In this document: positions 46,701 to 58,700 of the stretch, piece by piece
Layout: each line of letters opens with the position of its first letter
Position numbering within the stretch: the stretch's first letter is position 1
Source of the DNA: Acidobacteriota bacterium
Lineage (GTDB): Bacteria > Acidobacteriota > Thermoanaerobaculia > Multivoradales > JBCCEF01
Direction of reading: 5' to 3'
Assembly: GCA_039028635.1 (NCBI GenBank)
Contig: JBCCHV010000018.1
Location: forward strand, 1 to 64,000
Length of the DNA stretch: 64,000 nt
The notes under the pieces: model-generated
What the model saw: only the letters and a program-made list of their open reading frames with translations
Databases searched by the model: none
Told to the model about the DNA's origin: nothing
Program-made: the position numbers and the translations under genes

Positions 46701-49700
46701 ATCGCACCGGCGATCGCGTGCGCTCCCTCCCCGACGGCGAGCTCGAGTTCCTCGGTCGCATCGACCACCAGGTCAAGGTGCGCGGCTTCCGCATCGAGCT
46801 GAGTGAGATCGAAGCGGTCCTGCGGGAGGACTCGGCGGTGGCCGAGGCGGTGGTGCTGGCGCGCCAAGACGGTCCCGGCGAAAAGCGCCTGTGCGCCTAC
46901 CTGGTCGCTGCCGAAGGCCACCCGGCGCCGTCCCGCGAGGCTCTGCGCAGCCAGCTCAAGAAGCGCCTGCCGGACTACATGGTGCCGCCTGATTTCGTCG
47001 TCCTCGCGGCCCTGCCGATGACCTCCAGCAACAAGGTCGATCGTCGGGCGCTGCCGGCACCGGACCGTGAGATCGCCAGCACCGCCGACTACGTGGCGCC
47101 GCGCGGCGAGATCGAAGAGCGCCTGTCGGAGATCTTCGCCGAGGTGCTCGAGGTCGAGCGGGTGGGGGTGGAAGACGATTTCTTCGAGCTTGGCGGTCAT
47201 TCCCTGCTGGCGACGCGCGTCATCGCCCGGCTGCCGCAGGCCTTCGGCCAGGCTCTCGCCCTGCGCACCCTCTTCGAAGCGCCGACGGTGGCGGCCCTCG
47301 CCAGGCACCTCAGCGGCGGCGGTGGGGTGGAGCAGCAGGGGAGCGATCCGGGGCCGGTGGTACCGCGCCGGCGCTCCGGGCCGCAGCCGCTGTCCTTCGC
47401 GCAGCAGCGTCTCTGGCTGCTCGATCAGCTCGATCCCGGCAGCGCCGCCTACAACATCCCGGCGGTGGTGCGCCTGCGCGGTCGGCTGCGGGTTTCGGCC
47501 CTGCGCGCCACCCTCGAATCGCTGGTGGCGCGTCACGAAACACTGCGCACCACGATGGTCGCGAGCGCTGAGGACCCGGCTCAGGTGGTGCATCCGGAGC
47601 TCCCCGGCGATTCCCCTCTGCTGCCGCTGGTCGATCTCACGGCCCTGGCGCCGCAGCGGCGGCTGCAGGTCGCCGAAGGTCTGGCCTTCGCCGAGGCGGC
47701 TCGGCCCTTCGACCTGGTGCGCGGGCCGTTGCTGCGGGCCCACCTGGCGCAGCTCGAAGACGACCATCACATGCTGTTCGTCACCCTCCATCACATCGTC
47801 GGCGACGGCTGGTCGGTAGGGGTTTTCGTGCGTGAGCTCGGCGCGGGCTATCGCGCCTTGCACGGTGGCCGGAAGCCCGACTTCGAGCCTCTGCCGGTGC
47901 AGTACGTCGACTTCGCCCTCTGGCAGCGCGAATGGCTCTCGGGCGACGTTCTGGAGGGGCAGGTCGACTGGTGGCGCCAGCGCCTCGGCGCCTCGCCGCC
48001 GGTGCTCGAGCTGCCCACGGACCGGCCGCGACCGGCGACCCAGAGTCTCCAGGGGGCGATGCGGGAGGTCGTCTTCCCGGAGGTGATCGCCGACCTCGGG
48101 CGCCTCGCCGGGGAGACCGGCACCACCCCCTACATGATCCTCCTGGCGACCCTCCAAGTGCTGCTCCACCGCTACAGCGGCCAGGACGAGATCTCCGTCG
48201 GCAGCCCGATCGCCAATCGTCCGCGGCCCGAGCTCGAGGGCCTGATCGGCTTCTTCGCCAACACCCTGGTGATGGCTTCGCGGCTGCGTCCGACGCCCAC
48301 CTTCGAGGACTTCCTGCAGCAGGTCAAGGAGACCACCCTGGGCGCCTACGCCCACCAGGATCTGCCCTTCGAGAAGCTGGTGGAGGTGCTCGAGCCGCGC
48401 CGCGACCTGTCTCGCCATCCGCTCTTCCAGGCGATGTTGGTGATGCTCAATGCGCCGCAAGGGCAGGCCGACCTTCCGGATCTCGAGCTCACCCCCCTGC
48501 CCGCCGCCAACGCCACCGCCAAGTTCGATCTCACCCTGATGGTGTGGGAGCGGCCGCGGGACCTGACGGTGCAGATCGAGTACGACACGGCGCTCTTCGA
48601 CGAGGCGACGGCGCTGCGCCTGCTGAGCCACTTCCGCCGCCTCCTGGAGTCGGCCTTGGCCCATCCCGAACGCTCGGTGGGCGATCTCGACATGCTGTCG
48701 GCGGCCGAGCGCTGGCAGCTGCTCAACGACTGGAACCGCAATCAGGCGGTGGCCTCGGGCACGCTCCATGGGCTGTTCGCCGACACCGCCGCCGTCCATC
48801 CCGATGCGGTGGCCGTCACCGCCGATGGCGCCCACCTGAGCTATGGCGAGCTGACGCGGCGCGCTCGCGCCTGGGCGGCGCTGCTGCGGCGCCACGGGGT
48901 GGCCGGGGAGCGCACCGTGGCGCTGTGCGTCGAGCGCGGCCTGGACCTGCCGGTGGCGGTGCTCGCCACCCTCGAGGCGGGCGGCGTGTGCGTGCCCCTC
49001 GATCCGGCCTATCCGCCGGAACGCTTGGCCTGGATGCTGGAGGACTGCGGTGCCGCGGTGGTGGTGGCGGCGCGGCGCTACGGTCACCTGGTGACCGGCG
49101 ACGACGATCGCCCGGTGCTGTGGGTCGAGGATCTGGTTCCGGCGGCGAGGGCGGCCGCGGCGCCGGAGGCCGCGCCGGCTTCGCCGAGCTCGCCGGACCA
49201 CCTCGCTTACGTCATCTACACCTCCGGCTCGAGCGGCCTGCCCAAGGGCGTCGCGATGCGCCACGGCGCGATCACTCAGCTGGTCAACTGGCAGGCCCAG
49301 AGTGGCGTGCCGCGCCGCGACGGCAGTCGCACCCTGCAGTTCTCGGCCCTCTCCTTCGACGTTTCCTTCCAGGAGATGTTCACCACCTGGCAGCGCGCCG
49401 GCACCCTGGTCCTGGTGCCGGACGAGCTGCGGCGCGATCCATTCCTGCTCCTGGCGCGGCTGCAGCGGGAGGCGGTCGAAACCCTCTACCTGCCCTTCGT
49501 CGGGTTGCAGCAGCTCGCCGAAGCGGTGGCCGAGGTGGGGGAGGTGCCCGGGGCTCTGCGCGAGATCGTCACCGCCGGCGAGCAGCTGCGCATGACCGGC
49601 GAAGTGCGAGCCCTGATGGCCGGGCTGCCGGAGGGGCGGCTGCACAACCACTACGGCCCCTCCGAGACCCACGTCGTCACCGCCTGGAATCGCTCCGCCG

Positions 49701-52700
49701 AGGAGGCCGAAGAGCAGCCCTGGCCCGATCTGCCGCCCATCGGCCGGCCGGTGGCGGCGGCCCGCGCCTATCTTCTCGACCGCCTCGGCCAGCCGGCCCT
49801 GGTGGGGGTCGCGGGGGAGCTGTTCTTCGGCGGCGGCTGCCTGGCTCGCGGCTATCTCGGGCAGCCTCGGCGCACCGCCGAAAGCTTCCTGCCGGATCCC
49901 TTCTCGACCGTCCCCGGGGCGCGCATGTACCGCACCGGCGATCTCGGTCGCTGGCGTTCCGACGGTGACCTCGAATTCCTCGGCCGCGCCGACACCCAGG
50001 TCAAGATCCGGGGATTCCGGGTCGAGCCCGGCGAGGTCGAGCAGGCCCTCGGTTATCACCCGGCGGTCCGTACCTCGGTGGTGGTGGCGCGCGGCGACGG
50101 CGAGCTGCGGTTGGTGGCCTACGTGGTGGCGCGCGGCGAGCGGCCGCGCGACCTACGCTCCTTCCTGGCCCAGCGCCTGCCGGAATACCTGATACCGGCC
50201 CAGTTCGTTTTCCTCGAGAGCTTGCCGCTGACCCCGAGCGGCAAGGTCAATCAGCGCGAGCTGCCGGATCCCGCGGCGCCGGTCGCTTCGGCGGCGGCGA
50301 TGGTGGTGCCGCGCTCACCCCTCGAAGAGCTGGTGGCCGGCGTCTGGTGCGAGGTGCTGGAGCGGTCCGCGGTGTCCGTGCTCGACGACTTCTTCGCCCT
50401 CGGCGGCCAGTCCCTGCTGGCGACCCGGGTGGTGTCGCGGCTGCGTCGGGCCCTGGGCGTCGACCTCGCCGTCAAGACCTTCTTCGAGCGCCCCACCGTC
50501 GCCGGCCTGGCGGCCCATCTCGAAGACGCGACCCCGGGCGTGGCGGCGCCGCCGATCGAGCCGGTTTCGCGGCAGGAAGATCTGCCTCTGTCCTTCGGCC
50601 AGCAGCGCTTGTGGTTTCTCGACCAGATGGCCGCCGGCGGCAGCGCCTACAACATTCCGGCGACGGTGCGGCTGCGTGGCGACCTGGAGGTCGCCGCCAT
50701 GGCCTTCGCCCTCGACGCGGTGGTGCGACGCCACGAGGCGCTGCGCACCGTCTTCCGGCGGCGCGGCCGCCGGCCTCACCAGGTGGTGCTGCCCTGGCAG
50801 CCGCGCCCCTTGCCGTTGATCGATCTCTCGGGTCTCGCCGCCGACGCCCGGCACCACGAGGGGATTCGCCTCGACGAGGCCGAGGCTTTGCGCGGCTTCG
50901 ATCTCGCCATCGGTCCATTGATGCGGTCGTTCTTGATTCGCTTCGCCGCCGGCGATCACCTGCTGGTCACCAACACCCATCACATCGTTTCCGACGGCTG
51001 GTCGGTGGGTGTCCTGGTGCGCGAGCTCTGCGCCGGCTATCGGGAGGCCCTCGAGGGCCGCCAACTGGACCTCGAGCCGCTGCGAATCCAGTTCGGTGAC
51101 TTCGCCGCCTGGCAGCGCCAGTGGCTGGCGGGGGAGGTCCTCGACGAGCAGCTCGACTGGTGGCGCGAGCGCCTCGATGGCTTCCTCGATCCCCTCGAGC
51201 TGCCCGCCGACCGGCCGCGACCGCCGCGTCAGGATCCGCGCGGCGACACCCGGGCGTTCTTGATCGACGAGGCCCTCGCCGAGGCCCTGCAAGAGCTCTC
51301 TGGACAGCGTGGCGCCACCCTCTTCATGACCCTGTTGGCGGCTTTCCAGGTCCTCCTGTCGCGACTCAGTGGTCAGACCGCCCTCGCCGTCGGCTCGCCG
51401 ATCGCCAACCGTCACCGCGAGGAGATCGAGGATCTCATCGGCTTCTTCGTCAACACCCTGGTGCTCGCCGGCCGCCCCCTGCCGGAGAAGTCCTTCGTCG
51501 CATTTCTGGACGAGATCCGGCGCTTCACTCTCGGCGCTTACGGCCACCAGGATCTGCCCTTCGAGAAGCTGGTCGAGGTGCTCCATCCGGAGCGTGATCT
51601 GTCGCGCTCGCCCCTCTTCCAGGTCGCTTTCGTGCTGCAGAACGCCCCTCTCGACGTCCTCGAGCTGCCGGGTCTCGAGGCCGAGCCGACGATGGCGGCG
51701 GCGGCGGTGGCCAAGTTCGACCTCACTCTCACCGCCTCGCAGACGGACGGCCGTCTGCTGTTGACCTGGAACTTCGCCACCGCCCTCTTCGACGCCAGCA
51801 CCATCGAGCGCGTCCACCGCGCCTTCGAGGTCCTGCTCGCCGGTGTGGTGGCGAATCCGGCGGCCGAGATCGGTCGCTTGCCGCTGCTGACGGCGGCGCA
51901 GCGGGTCGAGCTGCTCGACGACTGGGGCCACGGCCCCCGGTTCGCCGCTCCCGGGTCCGCCGCCCGAGGGTCCGTCCCGCTGCTCCCGGAGGTGATCGCG
52001 ACCTGGGCCGGCGAGCAGCCGCAGGCGGTGGCGGTGGTGTCGTCCGCCGGCACCTTGACCTACGGTGATCTGGCGGCCCGATCCCGCCGGCTGGCGGCCG
52101 AGCTGCGGCGCCTCGGCGGTCGTCCGGGGGAGGTCGTCGCCGTCGCCCTCGATCGCACCGTGGAGCAGGTGGTGGCCTTCGTCGCCACCCAGTGGGCTGG
52201 CCTCTGTTACCTGCCCCTCGATCCCGCCTATCCGGCGCCGCGCCTCGCCTTCATGGCGGCGGACGCGCGCCCGGCAGCGCTGCTGGTGCCGGCAGAGCGC
52301 CCCGCCTGGGCGGCGGATCTCGCTTCGCCGGTCGTGGCGATCGAGGACCTGCAGCAGCAGGGCGAGGGCTCCGCTCCGCAAATCACGGCCGACGTTCGCG
52401 ATGCGGCGCTACCGGCCTACGTCGTCTACACCTCCGGATCGACGGGCCGGCCCAAGGGGGTACAGATCACCGCCGGCGCCTTGGCGAATTTGGTGGCGGA
52501 GCAGCGGCGATTGCTCGGCCGCGGACCGGCCGATCGGGTGCTGCAATTCGCCGCCCTGTCCTTCGATGCCAGCGTCTGGGAGATGGCTCTCGCCTTCGGC
52601 GCCGGTGCCGCTCTGGTGGTCGCCCCGGCGAGCGAGCTGGTGCCGGGACCGGCCCTCGATGGCCTGATCCGTCGTCAGCGCGTCACCTGCCTCACCCTGC

Positions 52701-55700
52701 CTCCCTCGAGCCTGGCGCAGCTCTCTCCGCCCGCCGCGGAGAGCACCCTCGAGCTGGTGATCTCGGCGGGCGAGGCACTGCCCGCGGCGGTGGCTCGAGA
52801 GTGGGCTGCCGCGACCTCCCTGATCAACGCCTACGGCCCGTCCGAGACCACCGTTTGCGCCACTCTCGGTGAGGTCGTCGAGGGCGGCCACGAGATCGCG
52901 ATCGGGCGCCCCCTGGCCGGCTTCGTGGCGCGGGTGCTCGATGCGCGTGGCGAGCTGGTCCCGGTGGGGGTTGCCGGTGAGCTTTGCCTGGCAGGCCCCG
53001 CCCTCGCCATCGGCTACCTTGGACGCCCGGCTTTGACGGCGGAGCGTTTCCGGCCCTACCCGGACGGCAACGGCGAGCGCCTCTACTACACCGGGGATCG
53101 CGTTCGCTGGAGTCCCTCGGGTGAGCTCGAGTACCTCGGACGCCGCGACGACCAGGTCAAGCTGCGGGGTTTTCGCATCGAGCCGGGGGAGGTTGAAGCC
53201 GCCCTGGCGACCTTGCCGGAGGTCGACCAGGCGGCGGTGGTGGTGCAGGAGGACCAGCTGGTCGCCCACGTCGTGCCGCGAGGGTCCTTCGATGCGGCGG
53301 CGCTGCGAGCCCGCCTGGGCGAAGAGCTGCCGGCTCATCTCGTGCCTCACCGGCTATTGCGCCTGCAGGCTCTACCGCGAACCGCCGTCGGCAAGGTCGA
53401 TCGGATGCTCTTGGCCGAGGCACCCTCACCGGCAGAGGACGACGCTGGCGCGGCGCAGATCACGCTGCCCCGCAACCCTCTCGAGGCCCGGCTGGTCGAG
53501 CTCTGGTGCGAGGTTCTCGAGCGTCGCGAGATCGGTATCGAGGAGGATTTCTTCGACCTCGGCGGGCAGTCCATGCGTGCCCTGCGGCTGACCCAGCGGA
53601 TCGCCGAAGAGCTCGACGTCGCCCTGCCGGTGCGGGTCTTCTTCGAGGCCCCGACGGTGGCGGCGATGGCGCAGCACATCGCGGCCGAGGGGCAGCCGTC
53701 GCTCGGAGCCGGCGACAGAGCCGGCGGCCCGCCGTCGGTGGCGATCCCGGAAGGCGGGGGTGGCGGCGACGACGAGCCCTGCTTGCAAGACCTCTTCGCC
53801 ACGGCGGTGGCGTGGAACCCGCAGGCTGCGGCGGTGATCGAGGGCGAAGCGACCCTCACCTACGAGGAGCTCGATCGTCGCTCCGGCTCCTTGGCACGGC
53901 GCCTGGTGATGGCCGGCGTCGAGCCCGGCGAGATGGTCGGTCTTTGCCTCGAGCGGTCGACCGCCTGGGTGGTGGCGATGCTGGCGATCCTCAAGGCCGG
54001 GGCCGCCTACCTGCCGCTCGATCCGAGCTATCCGCGGGAGCGCCTGGCGACGATGATCGACGATGCCGAGGTGACGACGGCGGTGGTCAGCGCCGAGACC
54101 GCCGATCTCCTGCCGGAGGACGACGACCTCGAGCTGCTCCTGCCGCGCGGCTCCAAGAAGCCCCTCTCGCGGTCCGTCGACGGCCGGCAGGTGGCTTACA
54201 TGATGTACACCTCCGGATCGACCGGTCGCCCCAAGGGCGTGCGGGTGCCCCACCGCGCCGTGATCCGCCTGGTGTGCGACACCAACTACCTGCAGATCGA
54301 CCCTCGGGATCGCTTGGGCTTCGTCGCCAATCCGGCCTTCGATGCCGCCACCTTCGAGCTCTGGGGGGCTCTCCTCAACGGCGCCGCGGTGGTGGTGGTC
54401 CCGCCGGCGACCGCTCTCTCGCCGGCGGCCCTGGGGGAGGAGATCCGGCGCCGTGGCATCACCACCTGCTTCTTCACGACCTCTCTGTTCCAGCGCTTGG
54501 CGCGCCACCACCAGGATGTTCTGGCGCCGCTTTCGACGGTGCTCTTCGGCGGCGAGACCTGTTCGCCGACAGTGGTGCGAGAGTACTTCGCCGCCAACCC
54601 TGACCAGCGTCTGGTCAACTGCTACGGTCCGACCGAGAACACCACCTTCACCACCTGCCAGGTGATCGACGCCGAGGTCGTCGCCGAGTCGGCGATTCCC
54701 ATTGGCTCGGTGATCACCGGCACGGAGGCCTACGTCGTCGATGGCGACTTCGAGCGCGTCGCGACCGGCGAGGCGGGGGAGCTGGTGGTCGGTGGTCGCG
54801 GTCTCGCCCAGGGCTATCACCGGCGGCCGGCGCTCACCGCCGAGCGCTTCCAGCCGGACCCTCTCGGGGAGGTCCCCGGTCAGCGCCTCTACCGCACCGG
54901 TGATCGGGTTCGGCAACGGGCGGACGGTGGCTTCGACTTCATGGGCCGGTCCGATCGCCAGATCAAGCTGCGCGGCTTCCGCATCGAGCTCGGCGAGATC
55001 GAAGCCGCCCTCGAAGTCCTGCCGGGTATCGATCAGGCGCGGGTCGAGCTGCGCGTCACGGATGGCGACGACCGTCGTCTTCACGCCTTTGTCGCGCCCT
55101 TCGACGGCGACCTCCAGGAGCTGCGCGACGGCCTGGCGGCCCGCCTTCCGGCCTACATGGTGCCGGCGTCCTTCGCCACCATCGATCGCTTCCCGCTGAC
55201 CGCCAACGGCAAGGTCGACGGCGCCGCCCTCGAGCGCACCGCACGCGTGCTCGGCGGCAGCGCCGAGGAGGCCGCCGACGGACCTCCGGCGGAGACCATC
55301 GAGGCCATGCTGGTGGATCTTTGGAAAGAGGTCTTGGAGGTCGAGCAGGTGGGCCTCGAGGACGATTTCTTCGCCCTCGGCGGTCACTCCCTGCTCGCCA
55401 CCGAAGTGGTCGCCGGAGTCGAGGAGGTCTACGGCGTCGAGCTCTCGCTGGTGGCGCTGTTCGAGAATCCGACGATCGCGGGGACGGCGGCGGCGATTGC
55501 CGAGCTGCTACGTCAGGAGGGCCGCGAAGCGATCCTGGCCGCGGACCTGCCTACCACCGTTGAGAAGACGCCGAGGGACGAAGCGCTGGCTCCTGTTCCC
55601 ATCGCCGCCGAGCGTCTGGCGCCGGCGACCTTCTCGCAGCAACGCCTGTGGTTCCTCGACCGCCTCGACCCGGGCTCGGCGACCTACAACGTGCCGGCGG

Positions 55701-58700
55701 CGGTCGAGCTGCGCGGCGAGCTCGAGGTCGCCGCCCTCGCCGGTGCCCTGCGCGCCATCGTCGAGCGCCAGGGGGTGCTGCGCACCACCTTCGAGGAGAA
55801 CGACGGGCGCTGCGAGCAGCGCATCGGAGCCTGGCCGCCGGGAGCGCTCTTGCCGCTGATCGATCTCTCGGCTCTGCCGCCGGCCAAACGGGACGGCGAG
55901 CTCGACCGCCAGGTGCTGGCCGGCGGTGCCGAAGGCTTCGATCTCGAGCGCGGTCCGCTCTTCCGGGCCCGCCTGCTGCGCCTCGGAGGCCGGAGTCATC
56001 GCCTGCAGGTGACCCTCCACCACATCATCAGCGATGCCTGGTCGGTGGGGGTCTTCGTGCGCGAGCTGTCGTTGATTTACCGCGCCGCCTGCAGCGGCTC
56101 CCGCTCACCCCTGGTGCCGCTGCCGCAGCAGTTCGCCGATCATGCCGAACGCCTGGCGGAGGAGTTCTCGGAGGAGCGGGTGGGGGCCGAGCTGGTGATC
56201 GCCGCCGAGCGCCTGCAGGAGTTCATCGATCCCCTCGAGCTGCCCACCGACCGGCCGCGACCGCCGCTTCAGAGCTTCGCCGGGGAGACCCACGTCTCGC
56301 ACTTCGAGCCCGAGCTCGCTCAGCGCCTCGAGGCGCTGGCCCGCCAGCACAAGGGCACGCTGTTCATGGCTCTGTTGGCGGCTTTCGGGGCTCTCCTCGG
56401 GCGCTGGTCCGGGCGCGACCGGTTGACCGTCGGCTCGCCGATCGCCAATCGCGGCAAGGGCGAGATCGACGGTCTGATCGGCTTCTTCACCAACACCATC
56501 GTGGTGCCCGTCGATCTCACCGGGGATCCCTCCTTCCGCGAGCTGCTCGATCGCTCCCGTCGCTCCAGCCTCGACGCCTTCTCGCGCCAGCACCTGCCCT
56601 TCGAGCGGCTGGTCGACGCCCTCGAGCCGGATCGCGATCCGACGCGCCAGCCGCTCTTCCAGGTGATGCTGGTACAGCAGGCGCAGAGTCGCTCGGGTCT
56701 CGCCATGGCGGGTCTCGAGCTGGCGCCTGTCGAGGTGCCGAACACCACCTCGAAATTCGACCTCACGCTCTTCGTCTACGCCGATGACGAAGAGCTCGAG
56801 CTGCGCCTGGAGTACGCCACGGCGCTGTTCGACGGCGCCACCATCGATCGCTTCGTCGGTGCCCTCGAGCGCCTGCTGCGGGCGGTCCTCGACGATCCCG
56901 ACCGGCCGCTGTCGCGGCTGCCCTGGACTTCCGCCGAGGAGCGTCGCCAGATCGCCCATTGGAACGCCACCGAAGAGCCGGCCGCGGCCGGCGCGGTGCG
57001 CTCCCTCGATGCCCTCTTCCGTCGCCAGGCGGTGGCGACCCCCTCGGCACCGGCGGTGATCGCTACCGAGGGCCGTTTGAGCTACCGCGAGCTCGACCGG
57101 CGATCCGATGACCTGGCGCGGCGCCTGGTGGCCGCTGGCGTGGCGTGCGACGCGGTGGTCGCCATCTGCGTCGGCCGAACCCTCGACCTCGCCACCGCCG
57201 TCCTCGCCGTGCTCAAGGCCGGCGGAGCCTGCCTGTCCCTCGATCCCGCCTATCCCGCCGAGCGACTGACCTTCATGGTGGCGGACAGCAAGGCGCGGGT
57301 CTTGATCTCCGACGGGACCCCTGTGGAGCTCGCAGCGGACGACCTTCCGGTGGTGACCGTCGGTGGGGTCGAGGAGCCGCCGGCGACGGTCGCCGAGGCG
57401 CGCCTGGCGGGAGGATTGTCCGACTCCCTGGCCTACGTCATCTACACCTCCGGCTCGACCGGTCGGCCGAAGGGTGTGGCGATGCGCCACGGGGCGCTGG
57501 TCAGCCTCGCCGAGTGGCAGCGCCGCCATCGCATTCCCAGTCGTCCGGACGGCGCGGTGCTGCAGTTCGCCGCCCTCAGCTTCGACGTCTCCTTCCAGGA
57601 GATGTTCGCCACCTGGGGCGCCGGCGGTGCCCTGGTGATGGTCTCGGAGGAGATGCGGCGCGATGCCTTCGCCCTGGCAGGACACCTCGCCGAGCAGCGG
57701 GTCGAGACCCTCTACTTGCCCTTCGTCGCCCTCCAGGGGCTGGCCGAGGCGGTGCGCGGCGGGGCGCCCGTGCCGCACAGCCTGCGCGACATCATCACCG
57801 CCGGCGAGCAGCTGCGGGTGACGCCACAGGTGCGGGCATTGCTCGATCGCCTGCCGGGGGCGCGGTTGCACAACCACTACGGTCCTTCCGAGACCCATGT
57901 CGTCACCGCCTGGACCGGCGAGGCCGGCGAGGCGCTGCCGGAGCTGCCGCCGATCGGTGGTCCGGTGGCCAACACGCGCGTCCAGGTGCTCGCTACCGGC
58001 GGCACCCTGGCCCCCCTCGGCGTCCCCGGAGAGCTCTGCTTCGGCGGTGAATGCCTGGCCCGCGGCTACCTGCATCGGCCTGCTCTGACGGCGGAACGCT
58101 TCGTTCCCGACCCTTGGGGGCCGCCCGGCGGACGCCTCTACCGCACCGGCGACCTCGGCCGCTGGCTCGGCGCCGGCGAGCTCGAGTTCCTCGGTCGCCT
58201 CGATGGCCAGATCAAGGTGCGCGGATTCCGCGTCGAGCCCGGCGAGATCGAACAAGCGCTGGGCGCCCATCGGGCCGTCGAGCAGGCGGTGGTGGTGGCT
58301 CACGGCGAGGCTGGCGGCCGGCGCCTGGTGGCCTACGTGACCCTCACCGAGGATGGACCCGAGGCGAGCAGCGAAGAGCTCATCGATCACCTCGTCGACC
58401 GCCTGCCGGAGCCCCTGGTGCCGTCTGTCGTGGAGATTCTCCCGGCGTTGCCGCTGACGCCCTCGGGCAAGATCGATCGCCGCTCTCTACCGGCTCCTTC
58501 CTTTGCCGACGCGGCTTCCGGAGGCGCCTCGCGGCCGCCCCAGGGGGCCGTCGAGGAGCAGGTGGCGGCCATCTGGGAGGAAGTCTTGGGAATCTCTGGC
58601 ATCGGCGCCGAAGAATCCTTCTTCCGGCTCGGCGGCCACTCTCTCCTCGCCACCCAGGTGGCCTCGCGGTTGAGCAGCGCTCGGGGACGCCAGGTGCCCG

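Noticed and set aside
44798-50059. Minus-strand ORF of 1,753 codons, with similar antisense ORFs at 28431-32546 (1,371) and 37724-41401 (1,225)
   Set aside because: They lie opposite in-frame NRPS motifs. Their translations are His/Gln/Arg/Gly-rich with no recognisable domain. Long open antisense frames are expected where codons strongly prefer G or C at the third position.
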